From NCBI GenBank assembly GCA_039798685.1, contig JBDKFM010000026.1:1-18163 (forward strand): DNA of 18,163 nt, in the 5' to 3' direction. How positions within the stretch are numbered: position 1 is the first letter of the stretch; every line of letters starts with the position of its first letter. The DNA comes from JACPGQ01 sp039798685 (GTDB lineage Bacteria; Patescibacteriota; Microgenomatia; Levybacterales; UBA12049). This document shows positions 1 through 6,747 of this stretch, piece by piece. The notes beneath the pieces were generated by a model. It worked only from the letters and a program-made list of their open reading frames with translations, had not been told where the DNA came from and did no database searches. A program made the translations under genes and the position numbers.

Positions 1-910
1 TCCTTGATCCTTTTAACGAATCACAAAGATACAGACCGAGCATATTTCTCAAACATTTTTCACACGTACTACAATTATACGAATTATTTTTATTCACCCA
101 GCACACCCGTAAATTCTGCATCGCAAGAGGAAAACGGGACAACTCTCTTAATTTATCTAACTTATCAGCGCTGCAACCAAAATGGATCACCTCAGTGTGC
201 TCACCTCTATAAAATATGTCCACATCAGGAGTCATTGAGTAATGCTGTTTGTTTTTCGCTCCCAAACCGCATGAGACATATAAAGATGAAAATCCGTTTC
301 GTAAAAAGAGCGCGACGCTTCCGACCGCAAACCCATGTGCCAAATTCCAGTCAATACACCGATCATATATATCTCGAAGATTCGTTTTTACTTTCACCAA
401 CCTCAGGCGTTCCGTCTTCGCGATTGTGCTGATATTTTTCTCAACTGAAGCATAAAGCGTCCTGTTTGCAACTTTGATATCAAATCCATGAACAAAAATA
501 AGACTATCAATTATTTTTTTATTCTTAAAATAGGTATAGAAAGAATCAGCGCCACCTGAAAAAAAACAACCGACATACATTGACTTTTTGTAGTCTTTTT
601 TTGATGCTTTTATCGTGACGGAAATAGGGGAGAGTCCGAGATTCCACTTTTCTACAGCGTGAATGATCTTTGGCAAATTGTCCTGAAAGCGCATTGACAC
701 CTCACCATCTACTTCAATATTTTCTTTTCGCATCATTGCGATAGGCAGCATTGCTGCAAGGAAAGGACTTCCGTCAGTCACTATCGAATCACGAAATTTC
801 TCTTCAACCTCAAAATACATCTCCTGTGTTTTGCCATCCCGAAAAGTAATCAGGGCTTTCAAGCCACACTTTCCGTTCTTTTGATATGTGCGGATTCGAT
901 GAATGATCAT
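1..910 (-). CDS. QueC-like PP-loop ATP-dependent enzyme (3' end cut by window)
   Basis: The reading frame opens at an ATG at 910 and stays open for 303 codons to the window edge, so the C-terminus is missing. The PP-loop signature SGGADS is at residues 118-123, after a strand ending GCFF. It is followed by HGFDI (141-145) and a cysteine cluster C270, C280, C283, C286 in the motif YNCSTCEKCLRNM. PP-loop enzymes adenylate a carboxylate, amide or tRNA base with ATP. The C-x9-C-x2-C-x2-C spacing resembles the zinc site of QueC (7-cyano-7-deazaguanine synthase). Unlike QueC, which starts near its PP-loop, this protein has about 105 extra N-terminal residues, so it is probably a paralogous family with an unknown substrate rather than true QueC. 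A TATACT box lies at 938-943, leaving a leader of roughly 20 nt with no clear Shine-Dalgarno. The fold call is firm; the function is open. Confidence 0.85.
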   Translation of the reverse strand, partial: MIIHRIRTYQKNGKCGLKALITFRDGKTQEMYFEVEEKFRDSIVTDGSPFLAAMLPIAMMRKENIEVDGEVSMRFQDNLPKIIHAVEKWNLGLSPISVTIKASKKDYKKSMYVGCFFSGGADSFYTYFKNKKIIDSLIFVHGFDIKVANRTLYASVEKNISTIAKTERLRLVKVKTNLRDIYDRCIDWNLAHGFAVGSVALFLRNGFSSLYVSCGLGAKNKQHYSMTPDVDIFYRGEHTEVIHFGCSADKLDKLRELSRFPLAMQNLRVCWVNKNNSYNCSTCEKCLRNMLGLYLCDSLKGSR

Positions 911-999
911 AACCGTGGAGCAGGAAATAAGAAGCGAAGTATATCCGAAACACGAAGAGGAGTCAATCTTATAGGATTTAAAAGTCGGGAAGAAAGAAA

Positions 1000-1479
1000 T
1001 TACTCACCCAGAATCATTCTGTAAAACCGCCACTCATCCATATGTCTTCCGTCATGCTTCTCATAAAAACGAATCGCCGGTGTATTCCAATCCAATACAA
1101 TCCACTCCATCCTCCCGCAATGCCTTTTTCTCGCAAGTTTTTGCGCATACGAGAAGAGCTGTTTTCCCAGTCCGTTTTTCCGCTCCTCTTCAAGAATAAA
1201 AAGGTCTTCAATATAAAGAGTCGGTCTCGCAAGAAAACTGGAATATGTCATAAGAAGTATCATATATCCCAGCGGCGTGGCATCTCGGAAAAGAAGGTAT
1301 GCCTCAAACTTCGGATTCTTACCGATACAATCAACCCTAATTCGCTTCACCGCATCAGAATCAGGAACTGGAATTTTTTCATACTCCGCAAGTTTTCTAA
1401 TAAGCTCTATGAGAAACCCTATCGTCTGCTTATCAACTTTCCGGATGAAAATATGGGGTACCATCGTTTTTCCACTCAC
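1000..1479 (-). CDS. GNAT-family N-acetyltransferase (SSAT-like)
   Basis: A 159-residue GNAT protein that should transfer acetyl from acetyl-CoA to an amine. The strand YIEDLFI (89-95) leads into the acetyl-CoA pyrophosphate loop RKNGLG (100-105), and the C-terminal WNTPAIRFYEK (131-141) is typical of GNATs close to spermidine/spermine acetyltransferase. The substrate cannot be read from sequence. The frame is open back to 1563, but that would overlap the upstream DUF1801 gene by 38 bp. I chose the GTG at 1479 because it sits 7 nt after a TATACT box, the same geometry as many neighbours. The ATG at 1464, five codons later, is the alternative and has only a weak upstream purine stretch. Confidence 0.85.
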   Translation of the reverse strand: MSGKTMVPHIFIRKVDKQTIGFLIELIRKLAEYEKIPVPDSDAVKRIRVDCIGKNPKFEAYLLFRDATPLGYMILLMTYSSFLARPTLYIEDLFILEEERKNGLGKQLFSYAQKLARKRHCGRMEWIVLDWNTPAIRFYEKHDGRHMDEWRFYRMILGE

Positions 1480-1486
1480 AACAATG

Positions 1487-1492
1487 AGTATA
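1487..1492 (-). promoter_or_regulatory. -10 box of the GNAT gene
   Basis: TATACT followed by 7 nt and the GTG at 1479. It is preceded by TTG and lies just after the DUF1801 stop. It predicts a leaderless transcript. Confidence 0.5.
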
Positions 1493-1525
1493 CAATACCG
1501 GAAAAGAGAAGCAATGATGCGCTTT

Positions 1526-1882
1526 TTACCTGTGAACTTTCTCGTTTCTTCTGACTCCGGCAAGCACTAACTTTTTAATAAGAGGGATCGGAAGCGATGC
1601 ATCAAGCGGAAAACGGACTGTTGAGACAGATGTCTCATATCCCTGAAGTTCTTTCTTGTGATCGCTCACCGTCGGCGGCATCACATACAAACCGATGTGT
1701 TTTTTCGCATGGGAAAAATAGGCTAGTCTGCCTTTATATCCGTAATATGGCATACCATAACTGATCTTCTCCTCTGCATCAGGAGCGACGCTGAGAATCG
1801 TCGCGCGAAGCGTTCTGAGTTTTTGCTGCACCTTCTCAGGAGCAAGACTTATATACTCGTCAACTGTCTGCACGGATTTCAT
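1526..1882 (-). CDS. DUF1801 (YdhG-like) protein
   Basis: A 118-residue single-domain protein of the DUF1801/YdhG family. The family pattern is clear: an N-terminal DEYIS-APE-VQ-L--LR segment, the core EEKISYGMPYY (residues 37-47) with YKGRLAYFS after it, and HIGLYVMPP. The fold is frataxin-like and some members are called iron chaperones, but the biochemical role is poorly defined. The ATG at 1882 lies 6 nt after an extended -10 box. The downstream GNAT gene has its own -10 box, so the two are probably separate or overlapping transcription units. Confidence 0.88.
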   Translation of the reverse strand: MKSVQTVDEYISLAPEKVQQKLRTLRATILSVAPDAEEKISYGMPYYGYKGRLAYFSHAKKHIGLYVMPPTVSDHKKELQGYETSVSTVRFPLDASLPIPLIKKLVLAGVRRNEKVHR

Positions 1883-1888
1883 AAAAGT

Positions 1889-1897
1889 AGTATAGCA
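1889..1897 (-). promoter_or_regulatory. Extended -10 of the DUF1801 gene
   Basis: TGC-TATACT, then 6 nt (ACTTTT), then ATG at 1882. The -35 region is weak (TTGAAA at a poor 19-bp spacing). Confidence 0.6.
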
Positions 1898-1908
1898 ATA
1901 TTTTTGGA

Positions 1909-2466
1909 TTACTTTTCAAGAAGAGAGAGTAGTTTTGTCGTTGTATTCCAGTTGCGTATCGTCATCTGCTTATAGATCGGTAGTGAGATGATTTTCGTCA
2001 GGTGACTTTGTGCTGCTTTTTCAATCAAACGTGAAAAATACACCACCCCAACACCCTTTGTCACAGTATCAACGCCTTCTTTCACAGAGATCTGCTCTAA
2101 TACTTCAGCAGCAGTCAAAGGATTTTTCAGAAACAACACATCGTAACGATATTTTTTTTGATCTTCACCGAATCCTTTCGGGGCACTTGTCACTGTTTTT
2201 TTTATATCTACATCCGAGACGACAACTACAGGAACCAAAAAACCAAATCTCTTATTGAGTATCGTCTCAATATGTCTTGCCATCTCTTCTTTATCCGTTT
2301 CTTTAGACGAAAAAATAACATTACCACTTTGAATATACGTCAGCACGTCAGCATATCCCATATCTTCAAAACAGGATTTCAAATCAACCATTCTAATACT
2401 ATGATTTCCTCCGACATTTATCCCCCGGAGCAGCGCTATGTAGAAATGGGTTTTGTTACTCAGCAT
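1909..2466 (-). CDS. DUF1697 family protein
   Basis: A 185-residue protein with the two hallmarks of DUF1697: LLRGINVGG (residues 12-20) and TYIQSGNVIFSS (43-54). It also has the helix MVDLKSCFEDMGYADV between them. The family is soluble and widespread in soil and host-associated bacteria, with no established activity. The gene begins 18 bp after the stop of the RidA-family gene and has no -10 box at leaderless distance, so it is probably the second gene of a RidA-DUF1697 pair. The ATG at 2466 lets the conserved region begin at residue 8, the usual place. Confidence 0.9.
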   Translation of the reverse strand: MLSNKTHFYIALLRGINVGGNHSIRMVDLKSCFEDMGYADVLTYIQSGNVIFSSKETDKEEMARHIETILNKRFGFLVPVVVVSDVDIKKTVTSAPKGFGEDQKKYRYDVLFLKNPLTAAEVLEQISVKEGVDTVTKGVGVVYFSRLIEKAAQSHLTKIISLPIYKQMTIRNWNTTTKLLSLLEK

Positions 2467-2484
2467 ATGGGTAGGATGTGAGGA

Positions 2485-2826
2485 TTATTTTTTTGCGGCA
2501 ATCATACTGATCTCAAGACGCGCACCCATTGGGAGTTCTTTCACACCGATCATCTCACGAGCGGGAAGAGGCTCTGAGGTGAAATACGTCGCATAGACAC
2601 TATTGACACTGTCATACAAAGAAATATCAGTTGTATAGATTGTTGTTTTTACTACATCGGCAAATGTCACTCCTTCACGAACTAACAATTCATGAATGTT
2701 TTTCATTACCTGATGCGTCTGCTCCTCAATGGTCCCGTCAAGAAGCATACCGTCTTTCAGACAGATTTGACCTGAGAGAAACACAAATCCGTTTCTTGAA
2801 ACCGAGGGAGAGAAGGGAAGCGACAT
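2485..2826 (-). CDS. RidA/YjgF/UK114 family protein
   Basis: A 113-residue member of the RidA family, whose archetypes hydrolyse reactive enamine/imine intermediates released by PLP enzymes. The sequence shows FLSGQI (16-21), the helix EEQTHQVMKNIHELL, and PLPAREMIGV, whose Arg90 aligns with the active-site arginine of RidA. It ends in the typical GARLEISMIAA (101-111). The key arginine supports deaminase capacity, although some RidA subfamilies have other roles. It starts at an ATG 6 nt after an extended -10 box and is followed at 18 bp by the DUF1697 gene. Confidence 0.93.
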   Translation of the reverse strand: MSLPFSPSVSRNGFVFLSGQICLKDGMLLDGTIEEQTHQVMKNIHELLVREGVTFADVVKTTIYTTDISLYDSVNSVYATYFTSEPLPAREMIGVKELPMGARLEISMIAAKK

Positions 2827-2832
2827 GGCTGT

Positions 2833-2841
2833 AGTATATCA
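2833..2841 (-). promoter_or_regulatory. Extended -10 of the RidA-family gene
   Basis: TGA-TATACT, then 6 nt (ACAGCC), then ATG at 2826. A T-run lies just upstream. It predicts a leaderless mRNA. Confidence 0.6.
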
Positions 2842-2859
2842 AAAAAAAACTGCGAGAAG

Positions 2860-3189
2860 TCAGACATTTTTCTGAGAAATTTTTTCTGCCTCTAACTTCG
2901 TTTTTTGAATTTCAAGATCATGCACTTTATTTGTAAGATCAGTGTTAATTTTTTTCTCCTTTTTGATCATGCTGTCTTTCCCCCGTAGGGCAAAAAGAGA
3001 TGTAAATGCATTAAGAAGATGCAGCAACCAGGCAAAAATAAATCCGATAAGAAGAGAGCTAAGCACAACAAAATACAACGGTACCCGAATGTGATAACTT
3101 GAAAGACTAATGACCACGTGTGTTGTATTTTGTGTAGAAAAATATGCCACGATGATCGCAAAGAGTAAAGTAAGTATGACTGCTAACAT
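2860..3189 (-). CDS. LapA-like (DUF1049) membrane protein
   Basis: A 109-residue protein with the LapA/DUF1049 plan. Hydrophobic segments at about 1-18 and 36-58 are separated by a short loop (STQNTTHVVISLSS), followed by a charged tail predicted to form a coiled coil (about 73-108, rich in K, E and L). The loop after FSTQN is a recognisable family feature. The frame is open upstream to 3384, but that stretch reads like out-of-frame coding of the previous gene. The ATG at 3189, 5 bp after the preceding stop, gives the expected N-terminal membrane segment. It is the last gene of the four-gene operon starting at 4122. LapA-type proteins take part in envelope assembly in Enterobacteria; the role here is unknown. 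Confidence 0.82.
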   Translation of the reverse strand: MLAVILTLLFAIIVAYFSTQNTTHVVISLSSYHIRVPLYFVVLSSLLIGFIFAWLLHLLNAFTSLFALRGKDSMIKKEKKINTDLTNKVHDLEIQKTKLEAEKISQKNV

Positions 3190-3194
3190 ATGTA

Positions 3195-3503
3195 TCAGAG
3201 AAAAAGAGAAATAATAATACCGACAATAATTATCAGAATAATGATATTCGGAAGCCCTGCAACCGCAAAAATTCCTAAGATCGAAAGTATCCACAGCACC
3301 AGGAGCACTGAGGCAATCGCCTGAAATGGACGGGGTAAAATACCGATAGCCCAACCGATCACCGCAACTATAAGCACTTCCCATAATGTGACTGCATGAT
3401 TATTGATAGTAAAAAGAACAACATCCGGAATGGAAAGCCCTGTAATAGGAGCATATCCAAGTACCCAAAGAATTATAAGTATGACGACAATTGCGACTAA
3501 CAT
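3195..3503 (-). CDS. Small hydrophobic membrane protein
   Basis: A 102-residue, very hydrophobic protein with about four membrane segments (roughly 1-18, 38-56, 60-83 and 86-102) and few charges. A short loop WAIGILPRPFQ (51-61) separates the second and third segments. I recognise no named family. It sits 3 bp after the YggT gene and 5 bp before the LapA-like gene, so it is co-translated in the same operon. An association with the YggT and LapA-like membrane proteins is inferred from position only. Confidence 0.75.
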   Translation of the reverse strand: MLVAIVVILIILWVLGYAPITGLSIPDVVLFTINNHAVTLWEVLIVAVIGWAIGILPRPFQAIASVLLVLWILSILGIFAVAGLPNIIILIIIVGIIISLFL

Positions 3504-3506
3504 AAT

Positions 3507-3953
3507 TTATTGTGTTTCCACATCTGTTGGCGTAATAGGATAAATCAGATCTAAGAGATACACAAGTCCCCATGCAACACACAGAAAGACAATACCGGCA
3601 ATTATCGTTGATGCCTCAATAATCGAGTTGCCTGAGGTCGATACCCCAAGAATGCCATTAAACGGGGTAGTAAGCGGTGTCGTGATCGCGTAGATAAAGC
3701 TGGTAAACCCAATAAACGGATTCGCCCCCAATGTCTTCAGCGCAAATCTAAATGCGAGTAACACCTCAATCAATCCCAAAATATACCATATAATCTGATT
3801 CGTCCTGAAAATTGTTTTCTTTTTTTCGAATACCTTCTGAGGAGCTTCGCCTTTTACCGGAGGATCGATCTGTCGTGTAGTTTTTTTCACAACTTGTTGA
3901 GGAACTTGCGTTTCTATTGTTGTGACCTCTTCTTGAGCAGTTGATTCATTCAT
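3507..3953 (-). CDS. YggT family membrane protein
   Basis: A 148-residue protein with a charged, likely disordered N-terminal tail (1-45, rich in T, Q, K and E), one membrane segment at about 52-72 and another at about 114-137. The link LGANPF (75-80), the segment TTPLTTPFNGI (91-101) and the IIEASTIIAG stretch (111-120) match the YggT repeat. One YggT repeat is present, with an N-terminal extension. Family members are integral membrane proteins linked to osmotic tolerance and, in Gram-positives, to the division region (YlmG). The ATG at 3953 follows the stop of the upstream RHH gene by one base, so the two are translationally coupled. Confidence 0.85.
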   Translation of the reverse strand: MNESTAQEEVTTIETQVPQQVVKKTTRQIDPPVKGEAPQKVFEKKKTIFRTNQIIWYILGLIEVLLAFRFALKTLGANPFIGFTSFIYAITTPLTTPFNGILGVSTSGNSIIEASTIIAGIVFLCVAWGLVYLLDLIYPITPTDVETQ

Positions 3954-3954
3954 G

Positions 3955-4122
3955 CTAAATTTGTACCTTCTTAATAACTGTCTCTTTGGGTAGATATTTC
4001 ACCAGAGCCAACTCAATAAGAGCTGTTAATGTAATCTCCTCTATGACTGCTTGCGCCTTGGCGTGTTTCAAAAGGTCCGGGTTGAGAAAGAGTGTCACCC
4101 TCTGCTTGTCAGTAGTTGCCAT
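3955..4122 (-). CDS. Small ribbon-helix-helix (CopG-like) regulator
   Basis: A 55-residue protein. Residues 7-13 (QRVTLFL) form the DNA-binding beta strand. They are followed by PDLLKHAKAQAVIEE (15-29), a short turn, and TLTALIELALVKYL (31-44), the strand-helix-helix pattern of CopG/Arc/MetJ repressors. The stop is one base before the YggT start, making this the first gene of the RHH-YggT-membrane-LapA operon. The ATG at 4122 lies 7 nt after a -10 box. The promoter carries a near-perfect 20-bp palindrome between its -35 and -10 boxes, the expected place for an autorepressor operator. No toxin-like partner follows, so an antitoxin role is less likely. Confidence 0.83.
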   Translation of the reverse strand: MATTDKQRVTLFLNPDLLKHAKAQAVIEEITLTALIELALVKYLPKETVIKKVQI

Positions 4123-4129
4123 ACTTCAT

Positions 4130-4158
4130 ATACTACAACTAGTTGTTGTACTTGTCAA
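4130..4158 (-). promoter_or_regulatory. Promoter of the RHH-YggT-LapA operon
   Basis: A perfect -35 TTGACA (4158-4153), a 17-bp spacer and a -10 TAGTAT (4135-4130), then 7 nt to the ATG. This is the strongest sigma70-type promoter in the window. It predicts a transcript beginning at or next to the start codon. Confidence 0.8.
4131..4150. promoter_or_regulatory. Palindromic operator candidate
   Basis: TACTACAACTAGTTGTTGTA is a 20-bp inverted repeat with a perfect 12-bp core (ACAACTAGTTGT, 4135-4146) and one mismatched pair in the flanks. It fills most of the spacer and overlaps the -10 box, so a bound dimer would exclude RNA polymerase. The RHH product of the first gene is the obvious ligand; this is inference. 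Confidence 0.65.
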
Positions 4159-4237
4159 TCTATCAATATATCAACTTCTTACGTTCGTTTACGAATTCAA
4201 AAAGAGATCATGATTACATTTACAAATATCAGCATTT

Positions 4238-4642
4238 CTAAGCGACATTTACCCAAATTGGATTCTCTTGTATACGTGCACCCTGATTATAATTCACTGT
4301 TATTTCCTGATCTTTTTTAATATCCTTTATCGCAATAAAATCGATTACCATCTGCTTATACTTTTCCATATACTTCGCATTTGGAGTATCAGTATGATTG
4401 TAGATTGAGCCAAAACCGAGTGCGAGCATCAACCTCTCTTTCTTTTTACCTAAATAATAAATATACGTCACAAGCATGCTCTCATTGACACTTGCTGCGT
4501 CATGCTCTGGAATTTCAATAACCGGACACCGCTCAATTCGTTCTCCCTTTTTAATTGTGACACTCGCAAAAACACCTCTTCCTGCACCTCGTAACTTTGA
4601 CTGAGAAACATAAACTTTTTCTGAAGAGAGAACTTTATTCAC
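4238..4642 (-). CDS. SET-domain protein-lysine methyltransferase-like
   Basis: A 134-residue compact SET domain. The N-terminal GAGRGVFASVTIKKGE (19-34) matches the SET G-x-G S-adenosylmethionine-binding strand. GFGSIYNHTDTPNA (76-89) holds the N-H motif of the pseudoknot, and DQEITVNY (111-118) holds the catalytic-tyrosine strand. Pre- and post-SET regions are absent, as in bacterial single-domain members. SET proteins methylate lysines using SAM; the target here is unknown. The start is a GTG at 4642, 6 nt after an extended -10 box. The overlapping ATG one base upstream runs straight into a stop, which supports the GTG. Confidence 0.88.
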   Translation of the reverse strand: MNKVLSSEKVYVSQSKLRGAGRGVFASVTIKKGERIERCPVIEIPEHDAASVNESMLVTYIYYLGKKKERLMLALGFGSIYNHTDTPNAKYMEKYKQMVIDFIAIKDIKKDQEITVNYNQGARIQENPIWVNVA

Positions 4643-4648
4643 ATAAGG

Positions 4649-4657
4649 AGTATAGCA
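4649..4657 (-). promoter_or_regulatory. Extended -10 of the SET-domain gene
   Basis: TGC-TATACT, then 6 nt (CCTTAT), then GTG at 4642. No good -35 is visible. Confidence 0.6.
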
Positions 4658-4769
4658 TTGACAAGTCGCATGAATCTTCTCTAAAGAATAGATAATTACA
4701 ATTGCCTCTTCGAAAATAAAAAATAAGGATACGTATTGAAGTACTGATTAAAATCAAGCTCAAAAGAGT

Positions 4770-5147
4770 CTAACTTGAGACAAAATGGAGAGCAAATTGA
4801 TGACCGTTACAACTAATCGGAACAAGAATAACTGTTGAGCTTATCGTACTCGAATCTTTTTTCTTCCAGACAATTGTAGTGGTTGACGCAACATTTTTCT
4901 CCATCGCATCCTGAAATGATGTCACGAGTGTTTCCTGACTCTCATCTGCCACAAACGCATCAGGAAATGAGGCATCTATTTTTGCCCACTCGTCTTCAGA
5001 ATCATACCCCAAGAGTGTTGCAAACTTTTTATTACAAATTTTATGAGAGTCATCAAGATAGATATAGATTGCCTGCTCTGAATTGGCCAAAATATCTTGA
5101 TACTCTTTTCCAACTGCCCGTATCAATGCATCATGATTTTCTTCCAT
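4770..5147 (-). CDS. Stand-alone PAS-domain protein
   Basis: A 125-residue protein that is almost wholly one PAS domain. QDILANSEQAIYIYLDDSHKICNKKFATLLGY (about 17-48) has the typical opening helix, beta hairpin and N-K-x-F--L-GY pattern. EEWAKID-like residues and the strand pair TTTIVWKKKDSSTISSTVILVPI (89-111) follow. No histidine kinase, GGDEF or DNA-binding part is attached, so it would sense a ligand or serve as an interaction module. The ATG is 14 nt after a TATACT box (5162-5167), giving a leader of about 7 nt. The ligand is unknown. Confidence 0.8.
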   Translation of the reverse strand: MEENHDALIRAVGKEYQDILANSEQAIYIYLDDSHKICNKKFATLLGYDSEDEWAKIDASFPDAFVADESQETLVTSFQDAMEKNVASTTTIVWKKKDSSTISSTVILVPISCNGHQFALHFVSS

Positions 5148-5266
5148 ACTTTACTGTATTCAGTATACACCACGTCCTGTTTTTACAAAACCCTAAAGCC
5201 TTGATTTGCATATACTCACGATCAAAAGCACCGCTTGTGACACGATATAGAAAAGACATAACGCAT

Positions 5267-5857
5267 CTACTCAAACGAACCGGTCTTCACACTCCCTGAC
5301 CGTTTGTAATTTGCAATAATCACACCAGATGGCGTCACGACACTCTCAGTGAGCGTAAATGCTGCAGGAATTGTCCCCTTGTCGAATAACTTTTTCCCGC
5401 TACCTAGAGTCAGTGGAAATATTTTAAGCCACAGTTCATCCACTACATCATGCTTGAAAAGCGTTTGAATAAGTTCACCACTTCCGTGTACCTGGATATC
5501 AGATCCGTTTGAATTTTTGAGTTTCTTGAGATCTTCCAGAGTGCTAAGAAACACTGAGTTTTTCCACTCAGACTTTTTCAATGTCTTTGACATAACGTAT
5601 TTTGTCACGTCATTGATACCCGGCCATGTACTCTCATGCTGCGGCCAATAACCGGCAAAGATCTCAAATGTTTTTCTACCCAGAAGAAGATCTGCTGGTT
5701 TCATCTGTTTTTCCATAACTTTACCACTCATCTCGTCAAAATAAGGCACAACCCACCCACCATACTTAAAATCACCTGAAGAGTCTTCTTGCGGACCGCC
5801 GGGAGCTTGCATAACACCATCAAGCGTTATGAAACTTAATACAATTATTTTTCTCAC
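5267..5857 (-). CDS. RibD C-terminal/DHFR-like reductase
   Basis: A 196-residue single-domain member of the dihydrofolate-reductase-like RibD_C family. It opens MRKIIVLSFITLDGVMQAPGG, followed by LLLGRKTFEIFAGYWP (57-72), VHGSGELIQTL (123-133) with the NADPH-binding glycine motif, and PLTLGSGKKLF (148-158). Members are common in soil bacteria as orphan reductases of unknown substrate; no deaminase domain or riboflavin gene is nearby. The start is a GTG at 5857, 6 nt after an extended -10 box. It stands alone with about 120 bp before the PAS gene. Confidence 0.9.
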   Translation of the reverse strand: MRKIIVLSFITLDGVMQAPGGPQEDSSGDFKYGGWVVPYFDEMSGKVMEKQMKPADLLLGRKTFEIFAGYWPQHESTWPGINDVTKYVMSKTLKKSEWKNSVFLSTLEDLKKLKNSNGSDIQVHGSGELIQTLFKHDVVDELWLKIFPLTLGSGKKLFDKGTIPAAFTLTESVVTPSGVIIANYKRSGSVKTGSFE

Positions 5858-5863
5858 GTGATT

Positions 5864-5872
5864 ATTGTACCA
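5864..5872 (-). promoter_or_regulatory. Extended -10 of the RibD-like gene
   Basis: TGG-TACAAT, then 6 nt (AATCAC), then GTG at 5857. Confidence 0.6.
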
Positions 5873-5927
5873 GAAGAATATTGTGAGGATAATTTACTCT
5901 CTCCATCACCATCTGAAATCGAGCATC

Positions 5928-6290
5928 TCACTTTGAAGAAATTTTTCTCCAACCCACAAAAAGCGGTAGCACAAATGTGAGCACATAATACACATACACA
6001 TCTAGTTTGTAATATCCATCTGTCGGCTTAAATACTTTCACAAGAAAGAAATAGTCACACACTACTGCAAGTAACACCCACACTACTGCCAAAAATACAT
6101 AATACAAAAATGTGTCTGACTTTATTTTTTTATGTAATATCCAAAGCGTGATAAGTACTCCAAATGGTGTGATTACCCATCCAAGAAGCGACGCCGGAAC
6201 GATGGGAAAAAACAGAATACCAAGAATATATCCTATGAGCCAGAGAACAAATCCCCATAAAAATGCGTCCTTTAGAAGTTGCTTCTTCAC
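5928..6290 (-). CDS. Four-helix membrane protein of unknown function
   Basis: A protein of about 120 residues with four hydrophobic segments (near 10-28, 33-52, 63-83 and 95-113). It opens with a basic KKQLLKD stretch and has FKPTDGYYKLDVYVYY between the last two segments. It resembles a hypothetical family I recall from uncultured bacteria but cannot name. The start is uncertain: GTG at 6290 (KKQLLKD directly after the initiator) or GTG at 6296. A weak TATTCT lies 7 nt before 6290, so I chose that one. Confidence 0.7.
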   Translation of the reverse strand: MKKQLLKDAFLWGFVLWLIGYILGILFFPIVPASLLGWVITPFGVLITLWILHKKIKSDTFLYYVFLAVVWVLLAVVCDYFFLVKVFKPTDGYYKLDVYVYYVLTFVLPLFVGWRKISSK

Positions 6291-6363
6291 ATACACAAGA
6301 ATAGTCCGTTTTTATCACAATCACGATGATACAAATCACAGGATATCTGACGTTTTCTGTTGA

Positions 6364-6413
6364 GAAGGAGAGGGGTGCTGCTTATGACAAATGAAACGGT
6401 GAGCACCTACTCC
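6364..6413. repeat. Overlapping inverted repeats in the gap after 6427
   Basis: GGTGCT (near 6374) pairs with AGCACC (near 6403). An overlapping pair, ATGAAACGG and CCATTTCAT, straddles the second arm. The two foldings are mutually exclusive. There is no U-run, so this is not a standard terminator. The gap at 6291-6426 holds nothing else I can support. Confidence 0.3.
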
Positions 6414-6426
6414 CATTTCATCATCG

Positions 6427-6732
6427 CTAAATCAGCCCTGAAAAAAGAAGAATCCACACTATAAGAGTCACCCCTCCAAAGATACCGAGAGTTTTAAAAA
6501 ATACATCCACAGCCTCTTTCTTCTTTCCCTCAATCAGGAGCTGGAGCGGTTGATAAAAGAATAAATACGCCATCACAGCCGCAGAAAGAGTGAGTAGGGA
6601 TAAAAATGCGACAGGGGCAAAAAAAGTGTCGGGTGTATCTCCGCGCGTGGAGGATATGAGATTAAGAATGATCGCAATAAGGAGTATGTAGCCTGAAGCA
6701 CTCAGCGCATTAATCACTGGATTTTTAGACAT
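6427..6732 (-). CDS. Three-helix membrane protein of unknown function
   Basis: A 101-residue protein with three membrane segments (about 12-27, 38-62 and 82-101). A conserved-looking motif AVMAYLFFYQPLQLLIEGKKKEAVDVFFKTLGIFGG spans the end of the second segment, a basic cytoplasmic loop and the start of the third. Similar small membrane proteins occur in Patescibacteria, but I know of no function. The ATG at 6732 lies 6 nt after a strong extended -10 box, so the start is well supported. It appears monocistronic. Confidence 0.75.
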   Translation of the reverse strand: MSKNPVINALSASGYILLIAIILNLISSTRGDTPDTFFAPVAFLSLLTLSAAVMAYLFFYQPLQLLIEGKKKEAVDVFFKTLGIFGGVTLIVWILLFSGLI

Positions 6733-6738
6733 ACACAG

Positions 6739-6747
6739 AGTATACCA
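6739..6747 (-). promoter_or_regulatory. Extended -10 of the 6427-6732 gene
   Basis: TGG-TATACT, then 6 nt (CTGTGT), then ATG at 6732. Confidence 0.6.

Noticed and set aside
4..432. 142-codon plus-strand open frame at the window start
   Set aside because: It lies opposite the PP-loop gene, whose protein has clear motifs across the same bases; the plus-strand translation has no recognisable domain.
3190..3384. 65-residue extension of the LapA-like protein
   Set aside because: It overlaps the upstream membrane gene in another frame and is rich in C, Y and S with no membrane start; the ATG at 3189 gives the family-like N-terminus.
3955..4122. RHH protein as a toxin-antitoxin antitoxin
   Set aside because: The next gene is a YggT-family membrane protein with no toxin features, so autoregulated operon control is the simpler reading.
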